DNA of 64,000 nucleotides from assembly GCF_003958625.1 (NCBI RefSeq), contig NZ_RSEL01000020.1, positions 1-64,000 on the forward strand, read 5' to 3'. This DNA is from Tsuneonella rigui (GTDB lineage: Bacteria > Pseudomonadota > Alphaproteobacteria > Sphingomonadales > Sphingomonadaceae). Positions 50,882-60,861 of this stretch are shown piece after piece (the stretch's first letter is position 1; the number at the start of each line of letters is the position of its first letter). The notes beneath the pieces are model-generated. The model worked only from the letters and a program-made list of their open reading frames with translations, was not told the origin of the DNA and ran no database searches. Position numbers and translations under genes: made by a program.

Positions 50882-51855
50882 GATTGGAATGCGCTTTCAC
50901 CCGCCTCGGTGTAGAATTGCAAGCGCCGGACGAAGTCCATCGGGTTCTTGCGTGTGACCAAAGCGCCAGGCGGTGTTTCCAGCCAGTCGTAGGCCCGGCT
51001 GGAGATGAACCGCATGCAGGCCCCGCGTGCGAGCGTCGGCAGCTCGGCCAGTTCGTCCGCGCTCAGCGTCCGGGCCGAGCGATAGCCGTCCAGCAACGCG
51101 TCGCCGACATCGCGCCGAAAGGACCGGCCCTGCTTGGTGAACGCCCAGGCTGCGTGGGTCACCGCCAGGTCGTAGGCGAAGAAGTCCTCGGCGGCGAAGT
51201 AAAAGTCGATCAGTCCCGACACGGTCTCGCCCCGCATCAGCACGTTGTCGGGGAACAGGTCGCAATGAACCACGCCCCCGGGCAGCCCGCCGGGCCAGGC
51301 CGAGGCGAGGTGCGACAACTCTGCGTAGGCGATGTCCGGCAGTGTGGGGTCGATCTCGGCCAGCCGGTCGCTGCCGCACAGGTGAAGCAGACGGTCCCAT
51401 TCGGCGAGGCCCATCGTCTGCGCGCCGCGCATGGGGAAGTCGGCCACCGCCAAGTGTAGCCGGCCGAGCGCCGCGCCGACCGCGCGCGCCTGTCCAGGTG
51501 TGGGCCGATCGACTGAAATGCCTGAAAGGTATTCGATCAATGCGACCGCCTTTCCTTCGATTGTACGGTAGAGCTGCCCCTCGCGATCGTGGATCGTCGC
51601 GGGCACGGGGCAGCCCTTGGCCGACAGGTGGTCGAGCAGCCCGAGGTAAAACGGCAAGTCGGCGGTATCGATGCGCCGCTCGTACATGGTGAGGATGTAG
51701 CGAGCGCCGCGACCATCGCGGCCGGTGGTCTCGACCAGCCAGTTCGAATTGGAAACACCCTCGGCGATGCCCTTCGCCGATACTAATCCGCCGACGTCGT
51801 ATTCGGCGATCAGCGCCGCGAGGTCCTCGGCCGCGAGGTGGGTGTAGACCGCCAC
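50878..51855 (-). CDS. thrB: homoserine kinase (type II, APH-fold)
   Basis: A 325-residue kinase of the aminoglycoside-phosphotransferase fold used for threonine synthesis in many alphaproteobacteria, which phosphorylates homoserine with ATP. The Brenner motif is '[14 protein letters not shown]' (catalytic Asp, metal-binding Asn) and the metal-binding Asp follows in '[18 protein letters not shown]'. N-terminal '[20 protein letters not shown]' matches the ThrB start of this type. GTG start at 51855 shares one base with the ispH stop (TAGTG), implying translational coupling. It does not resemble the GHMP-type ThrB of E. coli. Confidence 0.93.
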   Translation of the reverse strand: MAVYTHLAAEDLAALIAEYDVGGLVSAKGIAEGVSNSNWLVETTGRDGRGARYILTMYERRIDTADLPFYLGLLDHLSAKGCPVPATIHDREGQLYRTIEGKAVALIEYLSGISVDRPTPGQARAVGAALGRLHLAVADFPMRGAQTMGLAEWDRLLHLCGSDRLAEIDPTLPDIAYAELSHLASAWPGGLPGGVVHCDLFPDNVLMRGETVSGLIDFYFAAEDFFAYDLAVTHAAWAFTKQGRSFRRDVGDALLDGYRSARTLSADELAELPTLARGACMRFISSRAYDWLETPPGALVTRKNPMDFVRRLQFYTEAGESAFQS

Positions 51856-52829
51856 TAATCGAGGAGCTGGCGGGGCAGCTTGAAGACCATCTTCTCCTCG
51901 GCGCTGACGAGGGTGTGCTCCTCAACCTCGCGCCACTGCGACAGCCGCTCGACCACCTCGCGCACGAGCTTCTCGGGTGCCGATGCGCCGGCGGTGAGCC
52001 CGAGCGTAGCCACGCCGTCGAGCCAAGCCGGATCGATGTCGCTCGCGCGCTCGATCAACTTGGCATCGGTGCCCATCCGCTGCGCTACTTCCACCAATCG
52101 TACCGAGTTCGATGACGTCGGCGAACCGATGACCAGCACCAGATCGCTCCCCGGCGCGATCGTCTTGACCGCCGTCTGGCGGTTGGAGGTGGCGTAGCAG
52201 ATATCCTCCGCCTTGGGCCCGACGATGTGGGGGTACTTCGTTTCCAGCGCGGTGACGATCTCGCGCGTGTCGTCGACCGAAAGCGTGGTCTGGGTCAGGA
52301 ACGCGAGCGGCAGGCCGGCGGGGATGTCGAGCGCGGCGACATCGGCCAGCGTCTCCACCAACGTGATCGCACCCTCCGGCACCTGGCCCATGGTTCCGAT
52401 CACTTCCGGGTGGCCACGGTGCCCGATGAACAGGATGTGCCGTCCGGCCTCGATCTGGCGCTCGGCCTGGCGGTGCACCTTGCTGACCAGCGGGCAGGTC
52501 GCATCGACCCATACCATCTCGCGCCGGGTCGCCTCGATGGGGACCGCCTTGGGCACCCCGTGGGCGCTGAATACCACGGGAGCGCCGTCGGGGACCTCGT
52601 CGAGCTCGTCGACGAAGATCGCTCCTTGCGCCTTCAACGCATTCACCACGTACTGGTTGTGGACGATCTCGTGCCGCACGTAGACGGGCGCGCCGTAGCG
52701 CTCAAGCGCGCGCTCGACGATCTCGATCGCGCGGTCGACGCCAGCGCAGAAACCGCGCGGCGCGGCGATCAGAAGCTGCAGCGGGAGACGCTCTCCGGCG
52801 GGGCGCGTGGCTTGCAAGGGGGCGTTCAT
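51855..52829 (-). CDS. ispH: 4-hydroxy-3-methylbut-2-enyl diphosphate reductase
   Basis: IspH (324 residues) is the last enzyme of the MEP pathway, a [4Fe-4S] protein making IPP and DMAPP. The three cluster cysteines are in '[12 protein letters not shown]' (Cys28), '[13 protein letters not shown]' and '[11 protein letters not shown]'. '[12 protein letters not shown]' and '[11 protein letters not shown]' are the substrate-binding segments. A 15-residue N-terminal extension precedes the core. It is the first gene of ispH-thrB-rnhA and divergent from a lipoprotein gene across 76 bases. Confidence 0.97.
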   Translation of the reverse strand: MNAPLQATRPAGERLPLQLLIAAPRGFCAGVDRAIEIVERALERYGAPVYVRHEIVHNQYVVNALKAQGAIFVDELDEVPDGAPVVFSAHGVPKAVPIEATRREMVWVDATCPLVSKVHRQAERQIEAGRHILFIGHRGHPEVIGTMGQVPEGAITLVETLADVAALDIPAGLPLAFLTQTTLSVDDTREIVTALETKYPHIVGPKAEDICYATSNRQTAVKTIAPGSDLVLVIGSPTSSNSVRLVEVAQRMGTDAKLIERASDIDPAWLDGVATLGLTAGASAPEKLVREVVERLSQWREVEEHTLVSAEEKMVFKLPRQLLD

Positions 52830-52905
52830 ACGCGCGCCTCTAGCGCTTCGCCGCGCGCCCCGCTAGGGCGGCGCTCACTAACGACTGTTCGGGACCGATC
52901 CTGCC

Positions 52906-53562
52906 ATGACCATGCCTGTGCGCCTTGCTGTCCTGCTGACTTTGGGAGCGGCGCTTGCCGGATGCAGCACCAAGGGTGCGATCATCCTGCAGGAAGGCGT
53001 GGGCATCCAGGCGGTGCGCACCGTGTGCCCCGCAGTGGGCGTGCCTGACTATACCGGCGACGTGACCACTTTCCGCGTGCCCGGCGACACGAGCGCGGCG
53101 AATATCGACGTGACCGCGGCGATCACCAACCTGCGCTCGACCTGCGACGATGCGAGCGGCGGCGCGCGTATCTACACCAACGCCACCTTCGATGTGCTTG
53201 GCCGCCGCACCGACGTCCGCGGCGCGCGCACCGTGACGCTGCCGTATTATTCGGTGGTCCTGCGCGGCGGCAGCTCGGTGGTGACCAAGCGGGTCGGCCA
53301 GGTGACGCTGAACTTCGCCGACGGCCAGGAGCGGGCGCAGGCGCGCGCTCAGGCCGGCGCCTACGTCGATCGGGCCGAAGCGACGCTGCCGGCCGACGTG
53401 CGCGAGCAGATCACCCGCAAGCGCAAGGCGGGCGACGAGGACGCCGCGATCGATCCGCTGAGTGATCCGGCGGTCAAGGCTGCGGTGGCCCGCGCGACCT
53501 TCGAGCTGCTGGTAGGCTTCCAGTTGACCGAGCAGCAACTGGCCTACAACGCCACCCGCTAA
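52906..53562 (+). CDS. hypothetical outer-envelope lipoprotein
   Basis: A 218-residue lipoprotein with lipobox LAGC in '[15 protein letters not shown]'. The mature protein has a beta-rich middle ([41 protein letters not shown]) and an Arg/Ala-rich C-terminal helix region, with a conserved-looking '[15 protein letters not shown]' end. There are two cysteines in the mature chain (besides the lipidated one). The family is unnamed as far as I can tell. It lies 47 bases upstream of argS on the same strand and may be co-transcribed, but no functional link to translation is evident. Confidence 0.78.
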   Translation: MTMPVRLAVLLTLGAALAGCSTKGAIILQEGVGIQAVRTVCPAVGVPDYTGDVTTFRVPGDTSAANIDVTAAITNLRSTCDDASGGARIYTNATFDVLGRRTDVRGARTVTLPYYSVVLRGGSSVVTKRVGQVTLNFADGQERAQARAQAGAYVDRAEATLPADVREQITRKRKAGDEDAAIDPLSDPAVKAAVARATFELLVGFQLTEQQLAYNATR

Positions 53563-53609
53563 TTCCCCTCCGGGTTGCGCTTTGGCGCGGTTCGGCTAAC
53601 CCGCGCCGC

Positions 53610-55355
53610 ATGCCCGATACCCAGACCCTGCACGCCGCGTTCGCCGAGCGTATCGCCGCGGTTTTGCACGCGCTTGAGATGGAAGGCGCGCTGCCGCACG
53701 GCGCGTCCACGACCGCCGTGACGGTCGAGCCGCCGCGCGATCCGTCGCACGGCGACCTCGCGACCAACGCCGCGATGGTGCTTGCCAAACCCGCCGCGAC
53801 CAATCCGCGTGCGCTAGCGGAAAAGATCGTCGCGCATCTTGAAAAGGAGCCTGCCGTCTCCAGAGCCGAGATCGCCGGTCCCGGGTTTATCAATCTCCGG
53901 TTGGCCGACAGCGTCTGGCTTGACGAATTGCAGGTGATCGCCGCGCTCGGTCCCGACTATGGTCGCTCACGCGTTGGCGCCGGGCGGCGGGTGAATGTCG
54001 AGTATGTGTCGGCCAACCCGACCGGGCCGATGCACATGGGTCACTGCCGCGGCGCGGTGGTCGGCGATGCGCTCGCCAACTTGCTCGAATTCGTCGGGCA
54101 TCCCGTGACGCGCGAATACTACGTCAACGATGCCGGCGCGCAGGTCGATGTGCTCGCCCGCTCGGCGCACCTCAGATACCGCGAGGCGCTGGGCGAGAGC
54201 ATCGGGGAGATCCCCGAAGGGCTCTATCCCGGCGATTACCTCGTGCCGGTCGGCAAGGTGCTGGCGGCTGAGTTCGGCGATCGCTTTGCCGATGCGCCCG
54301 AAGGCGAATGGCTGCCGGTGTTCAAGCCGCAAGTGGTCCACGCGATGATGGACATGATCCGCAGCGATCTCGCTCTGCTCGGCATCGAGCACGACGTGTT
54401 CGCCTCCGAGGCCGAGCTTCAGGGTGCCGGCAAGCCCGCCGAGGCGGAAGCGTGGATGCGCGCGCACGACCTGGTGTTCGACGGCGTGCTCGAAGCCCCC
54501 AAGGGCAAGACGCCGGAGGACTGGGAGCCGGTTGAGTTGCCGCTGTTCCGTGCGACCAAGTTCGGCGACGACCAGGACCGGCCGATCAGGAAGTCCGACG
54601 GCAACTGGACCTATTTCGGCGCCGACCTCGCCTACCACATGCAGAAAGCCTCGGCGGCGGACGAGCTGATCGACATCTGGGGGGCCGACCACGCGGGCAC
54701 CGTCAAGCGGATCAAGGCCGCCGTCGCCGCGCTGGCCGAGGGCGAGGGGCGGGCGATCCCGTTCGACGTCAAGCTGGTGCAGATGGTCCAGCTCCTGCGC
54801 GGGGGCGAACCGGTCAAGATGTCCAAGCGCAGCGGCACCTTCGTCACCCTCGCCGACGTGGTGCGCGAGGTCGGCAAGGACGTGGTCCGCTTCACCATGC
54901 TGACCCGCAAGCCTGAAGCGCAGATGGAGTTCGACTTCGCCAAGGTGGTCGAGGCGTCGAAGGACAACCCGGTGTTCTACGTCCAGTACGCCAGCGCGCG
55001 GATCCATTCGACGCTGCGCAAGGCGGCGGCCGAGGGGCTGGGGCCCGATCCCTCCGCGCTCGACCGGCTCGGCGCCGACGAGCTCGCGTTGATCAAGCAA
55101 GCCGCGCAGTTCCCGCGGCTGGTAGAAGCCGCCGCCGCTGCGCGCGAGCCGCACCGGGTGGCCTTCTTCCTCTACGACCTCGCGGCCGCCTTCCACGCGT
55201 TTTGGAACGCGGGCAACGACGCGCCCGAAAAGCGCATCATCGTGACACAAGACCCCGCGCTTACCGGCGCAAGGCTTTTCCTGGCCACGCAGATCGGGCA
55301 AGTTATCCGTAACGGTCTGGCGCTATTGGGCGTCGAGGCGGTCGAGGAGATGTGA
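53610..55355 (+). CDS. argS: arginyl-tRNA synthetase
   Basis: ArgS (581 residues) charges tRNA-Arg. The N-terminal Arg-tRNA-synthetase-specific domain (about 1-110) is followed by the class I catalytic core with HIGH as HMGH in '[14 protein letters not shown]' and KMSKS as KMSKRSG. The C-terminal DALR anticodon-binding domain starts near '[15 protein letters not shown]' and ends '[13 protein letters not shown]'. The next gene starts one base after its stop, so expression is coupled with the SPOR protein. This begins the housekeeping block argS-SPOR-nagZ-scpA-scpB-tatA-tatB-tatC. Confidence 0.97.
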   Translation: MPDTQTLHAAFAERIAAVLHALEMEGALPHGASTTAVTVEPPRDPSHGDLATNAAMVLAKPAATNPRALAEKIVAHLEKEPAVSRAEIAGPGFINLRLADSVWLDELQVIAALGPDYGRSRVGAGRRVNVEYVSANPTGPMHMGHCRGAVVGDALANLLEFVGHPVTREYYVNDAGAQVDVLARSAHLRYREALGESIGEIPEGLYPGDYLVPVGKVLAAEFGDRFADAPEGEWLPVFKPQVVHAMMDMIRSDLALLGIEHDVFASEAELQGAGKPAEAEAWMRAHDLVFDGVLEAPKGKTPEDWEPVELPLFRATKFGDDQDRPIRKSDGNWTYFGADLAYHMQKASAADELIDIWGADHAGTVKRIKAAVAALAEGEGRAIPFDVKLVQMVQLLRGGEPVKMSKRSGTFVTLADVVREVGKDVVRFTMLTRKPEAQMEFDFAKVVEASKDNPVFYVQYASARIHSTLRKAAAEGLGPDPSALDRLGADELALIKQAAQFPRLVEAAAAAREPHRVAFFLYDLAAAFHAFWNAGNDAPEKRIIVTQDPALTGARLFLATQIGQVIRNGLALLGVEAVEEM

Positions 55356-55356
55356 G

Positions 55357-56031
55357 ATGGCGGGCCGGGGGATCACCGACGACGATTACGTCGCCGACGA
55401 GCAGCTGACGCTCGCCGACGAGGACGAGCGCCTACCGTGGCTCGAAAGTGGCGATGACGACGAGGACGACGTCGGCGGAGTCGATACCGGCCGCATCGTC
55501 GGCTTCGCGATGTTCGCCGCGCTCGCACTGGCGGCGCTGGTGGGCGGCATCTGGTGGTTCGGCCAGCGCGACGCCGCACCCGAGCTGGTTGCCGACGGCA
55601 GCACGATCGAGGCGCCGGTCGGCCCGTACAAGGAAAAACCGGCCAACCCCGGCGGCAAGACTTTCGAAGGCACCGGCAACCTCGCCCCCGCGGTGGGCGA
55701 GGGCAAGACGACCGAGGGCGTCATCGCCGAAGAGCTGCCCAAGCCTAGCATCGACGCGCCCAAGCCCGGCCAGACGCCCGCGCCTGCCGCAGCCGGCGGC
55801 GTTGGCGTGCAGGTCGGCGCCTACAACAGCAAGGAAACCGCCGAGGCGGGCTGGCAGAAGCTGCTGTCGCGCACCGACAAGCTCGCCGGTGTCAGCCACC
55901 GGGTGGTCGAGGGCAAGGCCGACATGGGCACCGTCTATCGCCTGCAGGCCGTGGCGGGCGATGCCGCCGGCGCCAGCGCGTTGTGCCGGGCGCTCAAGGG
56001 CGACGGCATCGACTGCCAGGTAAAGCGCTAG
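55357..56031 (+). CDS. SPOR-domain inner-membrane protein
   Basis: A 224-residue bitopic protein. An acidic cytosolic N-terminus (rich in Asp/Glu, residues 5-45) is followed by one membrane segment (GFAMFAALALAALVGGIWWF, about 48-68), a Pro/Ala linker, and a C-terminal SPOR domain (VGVQVGAYNSKETAEAGWQ to the end) that binds denuded peptidoglycan at septa. Its place between argS and nagZ is the usual one in alphaproteobacteria. A septal or peptidoglycan-related role is inferred from the domain. Confidence 0.88.
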   Translation: MAGRGITDDDYVADEQLTLADEDERLPWLESGDDDEDDVGGVDTGRIVGFAMFAALALAALVGGIWWFGQRDAAPELVADGSTIEAPVGPYKEKPANPGGKTFEGTGNLAPAVGEGKTTEGVIAEELPKPSIDAPKPGQTPAPAAAGGVGVQVGAYNSKETAEAGWQKLLSRTDKLAGVSHRVVEGKADMGTVYRLQAVAGDAAGASALCRALKGDGIDCQVKR

Positions 56032-56108
56032 CCGAACGCGGCAAGCCGTAGGGGATTGCCCCGGCGCGCGGGTTGCGGCGCGCGCGGGTTCTGTGCGAAT
56101 CTCCGCCG

Positions 56109-57125
56109 ATGACGCCCGCGATCTTCGGCCTTGCCGGCCTCACGCTAACCGACGACGAACGCGCCTTCTTCCGCGAGTGCGACCCGGCGGGCTACATCCT
56201 GTTCGGCCGCAACATCGACACGCCTGAACAGGTGCGCGCGCTGACCGACGAGCTGCGGACCATTCACCGGCGCGACAAGCTGCTCATCTCGATCGACCAG
56301 GAAGGCGGCCGCGTCGCGCGTATGCGCCCGCCGCACTTCAGCCCGTTTCCCGCCGGATCGGCCTTCGATGCGCTTTATGAGATTGCGCCGTCCTCGGCGA
56401 TCGCCGCGGCACGGATGAACGCGCATGCGATGGGGATCGAACTCGCCGAAGCCGGCATCACGGTTGACTACTACCCCTCGCTCGACGTTCGCCAGCACGG
56501 CGCGCACGACGTGATCGGGGATCGCTCGTTCGGGTTCGAGCCGCTGCGGGTGGCGGCGATCGGCCGCGCGATCCTCGAAGGCCTCGCCGCTGCGGGCGTC
56601 GCGGGCTGCATCAAGCATATGCCAGGCCACGGCCGATCGGCGGTCGATACGCACAAGGAGTTGCCCACCGTCACCGCGAGCGAGGAGGAGCTCGAGCTCG
56701 ACCTTGCCCCGTTCAAGGCGCTCGCCGATACGCCCATCGGCATGACCGGGCACCTCGTGTTCCCGGTGTGGGATGCCGAAAATCCGGCCACGCAGTCGCC
56801 AACTGTCATCCGTGATGTCATCCGGGACAAGATCGGGTTCGACGGCCTGCTCCTCACCGACGATCTCGACATGCAGGCGCTGTCGGGCTCGGTGCCCGAG
56901 CGGGCCGAGCGTTCGGTCGCCGCGGGGTGCGACCTCGCGCTCAACTGCTGGGCGAAGATGGACGACATGGTCGGCATCGTCGAGCGGTTGCCGGCGATGA
57001 GCGACGCAACCGCCGCCCGTCTGGAGCGCGCGCTGGAGGGCACCGGCATCACTCCGCAGGGCGACAAGGCGGAGCTGCTGGCGCAGCGCGATCAATTGCT
57101 GGCGCTGGCCGGCGCGGCCGCGTGA
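56109..57125 (+). CDS. nagZ: beta-N-acetylglucosaminidase NagZ (GH3)
   Basis: A 338-residue cytosolic GH3 enzyme that removes GlcNAc from anhydro-muropeptides during peptidoglycan recycling. The family His-Asp dyad motif is 'KHMPGHGRSAVDTHKELP', the nucleophile Asp is in 'LLTDDLDMQAL', and the 'ISIDQEGGRVARM' segment is standard. ATG at 56109 gives the typical short N-terminus; an earlier in-frame start at 56073 would add 12 Arg-rich residues. Its last bases overlap the scpA start (GTGA). Confidence 0.94.
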   Translation: MTPAIFGLAGLTLTDDERAFFRECDPAGYILFGRNIDTPEQVRALTDELRTIHRRDKLLISIDQEGGRVARMRPPHFSPFPAGSAFDALYEIAPSSAIAAARMNAHAMGIELAEAGITVDYYPSLDVRQHGAHDVIGDRSFGFEPLRVAAIGRAILEGLAAAGVAGCIKHMPGHGRSAVDTHKELPTVTASEEELELDLAPFKALADTPIGMTGHLVFPVWDAENPATQSPTVIRDVIRDKIGFDGLLLTDDLDMQALSGSVPERAERSVAAGCDLALNCWAKMDDMVGIVERLPAMSDATAARLERALEGTGITPQGDKAELLAQRDQLLALAGAAA

Positions 57126-57922
57126 GCGAGGACAGCCTCATCCTGCCATTGGGCGAGGCCGAGGCCGACGACTGGTCCGGCCCCGCCTCCTCCCCGACCG
57201 ACGACGCCGCGCTCTATCTCGAACTCGACGGGTGGGAAGGGCCGCTGGACCTGCTGCTCGACCTCGCGCGGCGGCAGAAGGTCGATCTCAAGGCGATCTC
57301 GATCCTCGCGCTGGTCGACCAGTACATTGCCTACATCGAGCGCGCCGAGGCGCTGAAGCTGGAACTGGCCGCCGACTACCTCGTGATGGCCGCCTGGCTC
57401 GCGTACCTCAAATCCGCGCTGCTGTTGCCGCGCGACGAGCAGGAGGACCCGAGCCCCGAAGACCTCGCCCTGCGCTTGCAGCTGCGGCTCGCCCGGCTCG
57501 GCGCTATGCGCGAGGCGGCGGCGCGGCTGATGGGGCGCGACCGGTTGGGCCGCGACGTGTTCCTGCGCGGCGCTCCCGAGGGCCTTCGGACCGACCGCAA
57601 GACGCAGTGGCAGTGCGATTGGTTCGCGCTCGTCCAGGCCTACGGCCAAGTCAATGCGCGGACCGCGCCGGTGGTGCACATGGTGCGCGAGCGGCCTGTA
57701 ATGACCCTGGAATCGGCGCTGGACCGGGTTTCGGCCATGCTCGGAGTCACGCTCGACTGGATCGAGCTCAGGCAGTTCCTCCCGCCGCATGCCGAGCCTC
57801 GGTTGCGCAAGTCCGCGCTCGCCTCCAGCTTCGTCGCCGCGCTGGAGCTTGCGCGGCTCGGGCGCGCCGAACTGGCCCAGGACGAAATCTTCGGCCCGCT
57901 ACGCCTGCGCCGGGTCGCATGA
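57122..57922 (+). CDS. scpA: segregation and condensation protein A
   Basis: ScpA (266 residues) is the kleisin that joins SMC heads in the condensin complex. The N-terminal kleisin part reads 'LELDGWEGPLDLLLDLARRQ' and 'DLKAISILALVDQYIAYIE', followed by 'AADYLVMAAWLAYLKSALLLP'; the C-terminal winged helix is 'SALASSFVAALELARLGRAEL'. GTG start at 57122 overlaps the nagZ stop. The scpB ATG in turn overlaps its stop (ATGA). Confidence 0.95.
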   Translation: MSEDSLILPLGEAEADDWSGPASSPTDDAALYLELDGWEGPLDLLLDLARRQKVDLKAISILALVDQYIAYIERAEALKLELAADYLVMAAWLAYLKSALLLPRDEQEDPSPEDLALRLQLRLARLGAMREAAARLMGRDRLGRDVFLRGAPEGLRTDRKTQWQCDWFALVQAYGQVNARTAPVVHMVRERPVMTLESALDRVSAMLGVTLDWIELRQFLPPHAEPRLRKSALASSFVAALELARLGRAELAQDEIFGPLRLRRVA

Positions 57923-58506
57923 GCGACGAGATTGAGCGCGCGCTCGAAGCGACGCTGTTCGCGGCGGAGGAGCCGCTGACCGCCGAAGCATTGGCGGGCC
58001 ACCTCGGCGGCGCTTCGCCGAGCGAGGTGCGCGAAGGCCTCGACGGGCTCCAGCAGCACTACCGCGACCGTGGCATCCACCTCGTCGAGCGGGGCGGGCG
58101 CTGGCACTTCCAAACCGCCCCCGACCTGGCGCACGTCCTGCGCCGGGAGCGCGAGGCGGTCCGCCGCCTCTCCCGCGCCGCCACCGAGGTGCTGGCGATC
58201 GTCGCCTACCACGAACCCGTCAGCCGCGCCGAGATCGAGGCGATCCGCGGCGTGCAGACCTCCCCCGGCACGCTCGACGTGCTGATGGAGGCGGGCTGGG
58301 TGCGCGTCGCCGGTCGGCGCGAGGTGCCGGGCCGTCCGGTGATCTACGCTACGACGCCCGAATTCCTCGAGCACTTCGGCCTCAAATCCCGCCGCGACCT
58401 CCCCGGGATCGACGAGCTCAAGGCGGCCGGCCTGCTCGATCCGGTCGATGACGCGTTCGATGCGCTGACGATGAGCCCGGAACCGGCCCAAGAATCGGAC
58501 GGCTAG
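57919..58506 (+). CDS. scpB: segregation and condensation protein B
   Basis: ScpB (195 residues) is the dimeric winged-helix partner of ScpA in the SMC condensin. Recognisable segments are 'ERALEATLFAAEEPLT', 'LSRAATEVLAIVAYHEPVSRAEIEAIRG' (split across the two winged helices) and 'GRPVIYATTPEFLEHFGL'. The start overlaps the scpA stop by four bases. The acidic end is not conserved in family members. Confidence 0.95.
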   Translation: MSDEIERALEATLFAAEEPLTAEALAGHLGGASPSEVREGLDGLQQHYRDRGIHLVERGGRWHFQTAPDLAHVLRREREAVRRLSRAATEVLAIVAYHEPVSRAEIEAIRGVQTSPGTLDVLMEAGWVRVAGRREVPGRPVIYATTPEFLEHFGLKSRRDLPGIDELKAAGLLDPVDDAFDALTMSPEPAQESDG

Positions 58507-58557
58507 GCTGGCGCTTCCCCGCCGCATCTCCTAGATTGCGGCCCAAGGAGAATACCC

Positions 58558-58815
58558 ATGGGTGGATTATCAATCTGGCATTGGCTGGTCGTTTTGCTGA
58601 TCGTGCTGGTGCTGTTCGGGCGCGGCCGCGTGGCCGACATCATGGGCGACTTCGGCAAGGGCATCAAAAGCTTCAAGCAGGGCATGGGCGACGACGAGGA
58701 GGAGGCGAAAGCCAAGGCCGCCAAGATCCACAGCCTCGAAGGCCCGCATCATGATGCCAAGCCCGCCGGCGAAGCGGCCAAGGACCCGCACCCCGGCGCC
58801 GAACACCGCAACTGA
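58558..58815 (+). CDS. tatA: Sec-independent protein translocase TatA
   Basis: TatA (85 residues) forms the translocating pore for folded twin-arginine proteins. One membrane helix near the start ([16 protein letters not shown]), the hinge '[22 protein letters not shown]' with the conserved F-G-K, then an amphipathic helix and a charged tail. A clean ribosome-binding site (AAGGAG) precedes the ATG. tatB starts 32 bases downstream. Confidence 0.96.
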   Translation: MGGLSIWHWLVVLLIVLVLFGRGRVADIMGDFGKGIKSFKQGMGDDEEEAKAKAAKIHSLEGPHHDAKPAGEAAKDPHPGAEHRN

Positions 58816-58847
58816 GCTTTGATCGCCCGCTGAAGGGCGCGTGACCC

Positions 58848-59213
58848 ATGTTCGATATCGGCGCATCCGAACTGCTTATGATCGTGATCGTCGCGGTCGT
58901 CGTGATCGGTCCCAAGGACCTGCCGCGCGCGCTGCGTACCGCGGGCAAGTGGATCGGCAAGGTGCGCCGGACCTCCAACCATTTCCGCGCCGGCATCGAG
59001 ACGATGATCCGCGAGGCGGAGATGGAGGAAATGGAGAAGAAGTGGGCCGAGCAGAACGCCCGCATCATGGCCGAGCACCCGCCGGTCGACCTGTCCGATC
59101 ACGAGATGCGTCCGCTCCCAGCGCCGACAGCTGAATCGCGAGCGGAAGAGCCTGCGGCCGAGCCGGCGGCTCAGGCTCCGGCGGACGACGAACCGCAATT
59201 GCCGCTTCGCTGA
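58848..59213 (+). CDS. tatB: Sec-independent protein translocase TatB
   Basis: TatB (121 residues) recognises twin-arginine substrates together with TatC. The membrane helix is 'ELLMIVIVAVVVIGPKDLPRAL', with the typical Glu early in the helix and the GP hinge. The amphipathic helix 'GKVRRTSNHFRAGIETM' and a long acidic helix follow. The tail is Ala/Pro/Glu-rich. Its stop shares one base with the tatC ATG (TGATG). Confidence 0.95.
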   Translation: MFDIGASELLMIVIVAVVVIGPKDLPRALRTAGKWIGKVRRTSNHFRAGIETMIREAEMEEMEKKWAEQNARIMAEHPPVDLSDHEMRPLPAPTAESRAEEPAAEPAAQAPADDEPQLPLR

Positions 59214-60007
59214 TGGCCTTCAAGATCCGCGATCTCGACGAAACGCAGGCGCCTCTGCTCGATCACCTGATCGAGTTGCGTGCGCGGCTGCTGCGCTCAT
59301 TCCTCGCGCTCGCTGTGGCGTTCGGCGTATGCTTCTACTTCGCGCAGGACATCCTCGCGTTCCTCGTCCAGCCGCTGAAAGATGCCGGGCAGGACAAGCT
59401 CATCTACACCAAGCTCTACGGCCAGTTCTTCGTCGAGCTGAAGGTGGCGCTGTGGGCGGCGTTCTTCCTCGCGTTCCCGATCATCGCCAACCAGTTATGG
59501 GCGTTCGTCGCGCCGGGGCTTTACGCCAAGGAGAAGAAGGCGTTCCTGCCGTTCCTGTTGGCGACGCCGGTGCTGTTCATCGCCGGGGGCGCGCTTGCCT
59601 ACTACGTGGTCATGCCGACCGCGTTCCACTGGTTCCTCGGCTTCCAGGGGACGCCGGGCGGGGTGCAGATTGAGGCGCTGCCCAACTCCGAGGACTACCT
59701 CGGGCTAGTGATGCAATTCATCCTCGCCTTCGGCCTCAGCTTCCTGCTGCCGGTGCTTTTGCTGCTCCTGAATCGCGCGGGCATCGTCAGCCGGGCGCAA
59801 CTGGTCGGCGCGCGCCGCTATGCGATCGTCGCCGTGTGCGTAGTCGCCGCAGTCGCCACGCCGCCTGACGTGATCAGCCAGCTCATGCTTGCGATTCCGC
59901 TGCTGCTGCTGTTCGAAGGCGCGCTGGCGATCATGTGGTTCACGGAAGCGCGGGACGCCCGCGAAAAGGCGGAAGAGGACGCGGCGGTTACTTCAGCGTC
60001 CGAATGA
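59213..60007 (+). CDS. tatC: Sec-independent protein translocase TatC
   Basis: TatC (264 residues) is the six-helix receptor for the twin-arginine signal. The N-terminal 'LLDHLIELRARLLRS' is the family H-L-x-E-L-R motif. Membrane helices follow near residues 23-45, 75-100, 115-135, 165-185, 200-220 and 222-240. The first periplasmic loop carries 'VQPLKDAGQDKLIYTKLYGQF', shown here only in outline. The 3' end overlaps the convergent mmsB gene by 20 bases. Confidence 0.96.
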   Translation: MAFKIRDLDETQAPLLDHLIELRARLLRSFLALAVAFGVCFYFAQDILAFLVQPLKDAGQDKLIYTKLYGQFFVELKVALWAAFFLAFPIIANQLWAFVAPGLYAKEKKAFLPFLLATPVLFIAGGALAYYVVMPTAFHWFLGFQGTPGGVQIEALPNSEDYLGLVMQFILAFGLSFLLPVLLLLLNRAGIVSRAQLVGARRYAIVAVCVVAAVATPPDVISQLMLAIPLLLLFEGALAIMWFTEARDAREKAEEDAAVTSASE

Positions 60008-60860
60008 TGCCGCTGAAATCGACGGTGCCGTTCCCGGCGCCGACGAAGTCCTCGTAGAGCGCTCGTGCCCGCTGACCCATCGGTACCGGCGCATCGGCGG
60101 TTTCGGCCGCTTCCATCGCCAACCGCAGGTCCTTCAGCATCAGGCCCGCCGCGAACCCGCCCTGGTAGTCGTTGTCCGCTGGCGAGGTCGGGCCGACGCC
60201 CGGGACCGGGCAGTAGCTCGTCATCGACCAGCACTGGCCGCTGGAAACGCTGGAGATGTCGTAAAACGTCTGTGGGTCGAGTCCCAGCTTCTGCGCCATC
60301 GCGAACGCCTCGCAGGTGCCGATCATGCTGATCCCGAGCAGCATGTTGTTGCAGATCTTGGCCGCCTGCCCGTTGCCCGCCGCGCCGGCGTGGATCACCG
60401 CCTTGCCCATCGCCTGCAGGATCGGCTCGGCGCGCTGGAAGGCGCTATCGCTGCCGCCGACCATGAAGGTCAGCGTCCCGCCGTTCGCCGCCGCGATGCC
60501 GCCGGAAACGGGCGCATCAACCATCTCATAACCCGCCTTGTGCGCCTGGTCGGCCACTTCGCGTGCGGTGGCGACATCGATGGTGGAGCAATCGAGCAAA
60601 ATCGCGCCCGCCGGGGCGTTGCCGAACACCTCGGCGGTGTAGGCGCTAAGCACGATCTGCCCGTTGGGCAGCATCGAAACGACAGCATCCACGCCTTGCA
60701 CTGCTTCGCCCGCTGTTCCAAAGGTCGAACACCCGTGTTCTGCGGCGCGATCGAGCGCTTCATTCGCAAGGTCGAACGCGTGAACCTCGTGCCCCGCCTT
60801 GACCAGGTTCGCGGCCATCCCACCGCCCATGTTGCCGAGGCCGATGAAGGCGATTTTCAT
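59988..60860 (-). CDS. mmsB: 3-hydroxyisobutyrate dehydrogenase
   Basis: A 290-residue beta-hydroxyacid dehydrogenase that oxidises 3-hydroxyisobutyrate to methylmalonate semialdehyde in valine breakdown. The NAD motif is 'IAFIGLGNMGGGMAANL' at residue 3, the substrate loop 'DAPVSGGIAAANGGTLTF' contains the SGG signature, and the catalytic Lys is in 'GNGQAAKICNNMLLG'. It is the last gene of the valine operon, two bases after the stop of the small membrane-protein gene, and overlaps tatC at its 3' end. Confidence 0.93.
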   Translation of the reverse strand: MKIAFIGLGNMGGGMAANLVKAGHEVHAFDLANEALDRAAEHGCSTFGTAGEAVQGVDAVVSMLPNGQIVLSAYTAEVFGNAPAGAILLDCSTIDVATAREVADQAHKAGYEMVDAPVSGGIAAANGGTLTFMVGGSDSAFQRAEPILQAMGKAVIHAGAAGNGQAAKICNNMLLGISMIGTCEAFAMAQKLGLDPQTFYDISSVSSGQCWSMTSYCPVPGVGPTSPADNDYQGGFAAGLMLKDLRLAMEAAETADAPVPMGQRARALYEDFVGAGNGTVDFSGIIRTLK

Positions 60861-60861
60861 T

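Noticed and set aside
59988-60007. Overlap of tatC and mmsB as a sequencing error
   Set aside because: Both C-termini are of normal length for their families and short convergent overlaps recur in this window (30795-31523 with 31508-33493; 49350-50444 with 50441-50881).
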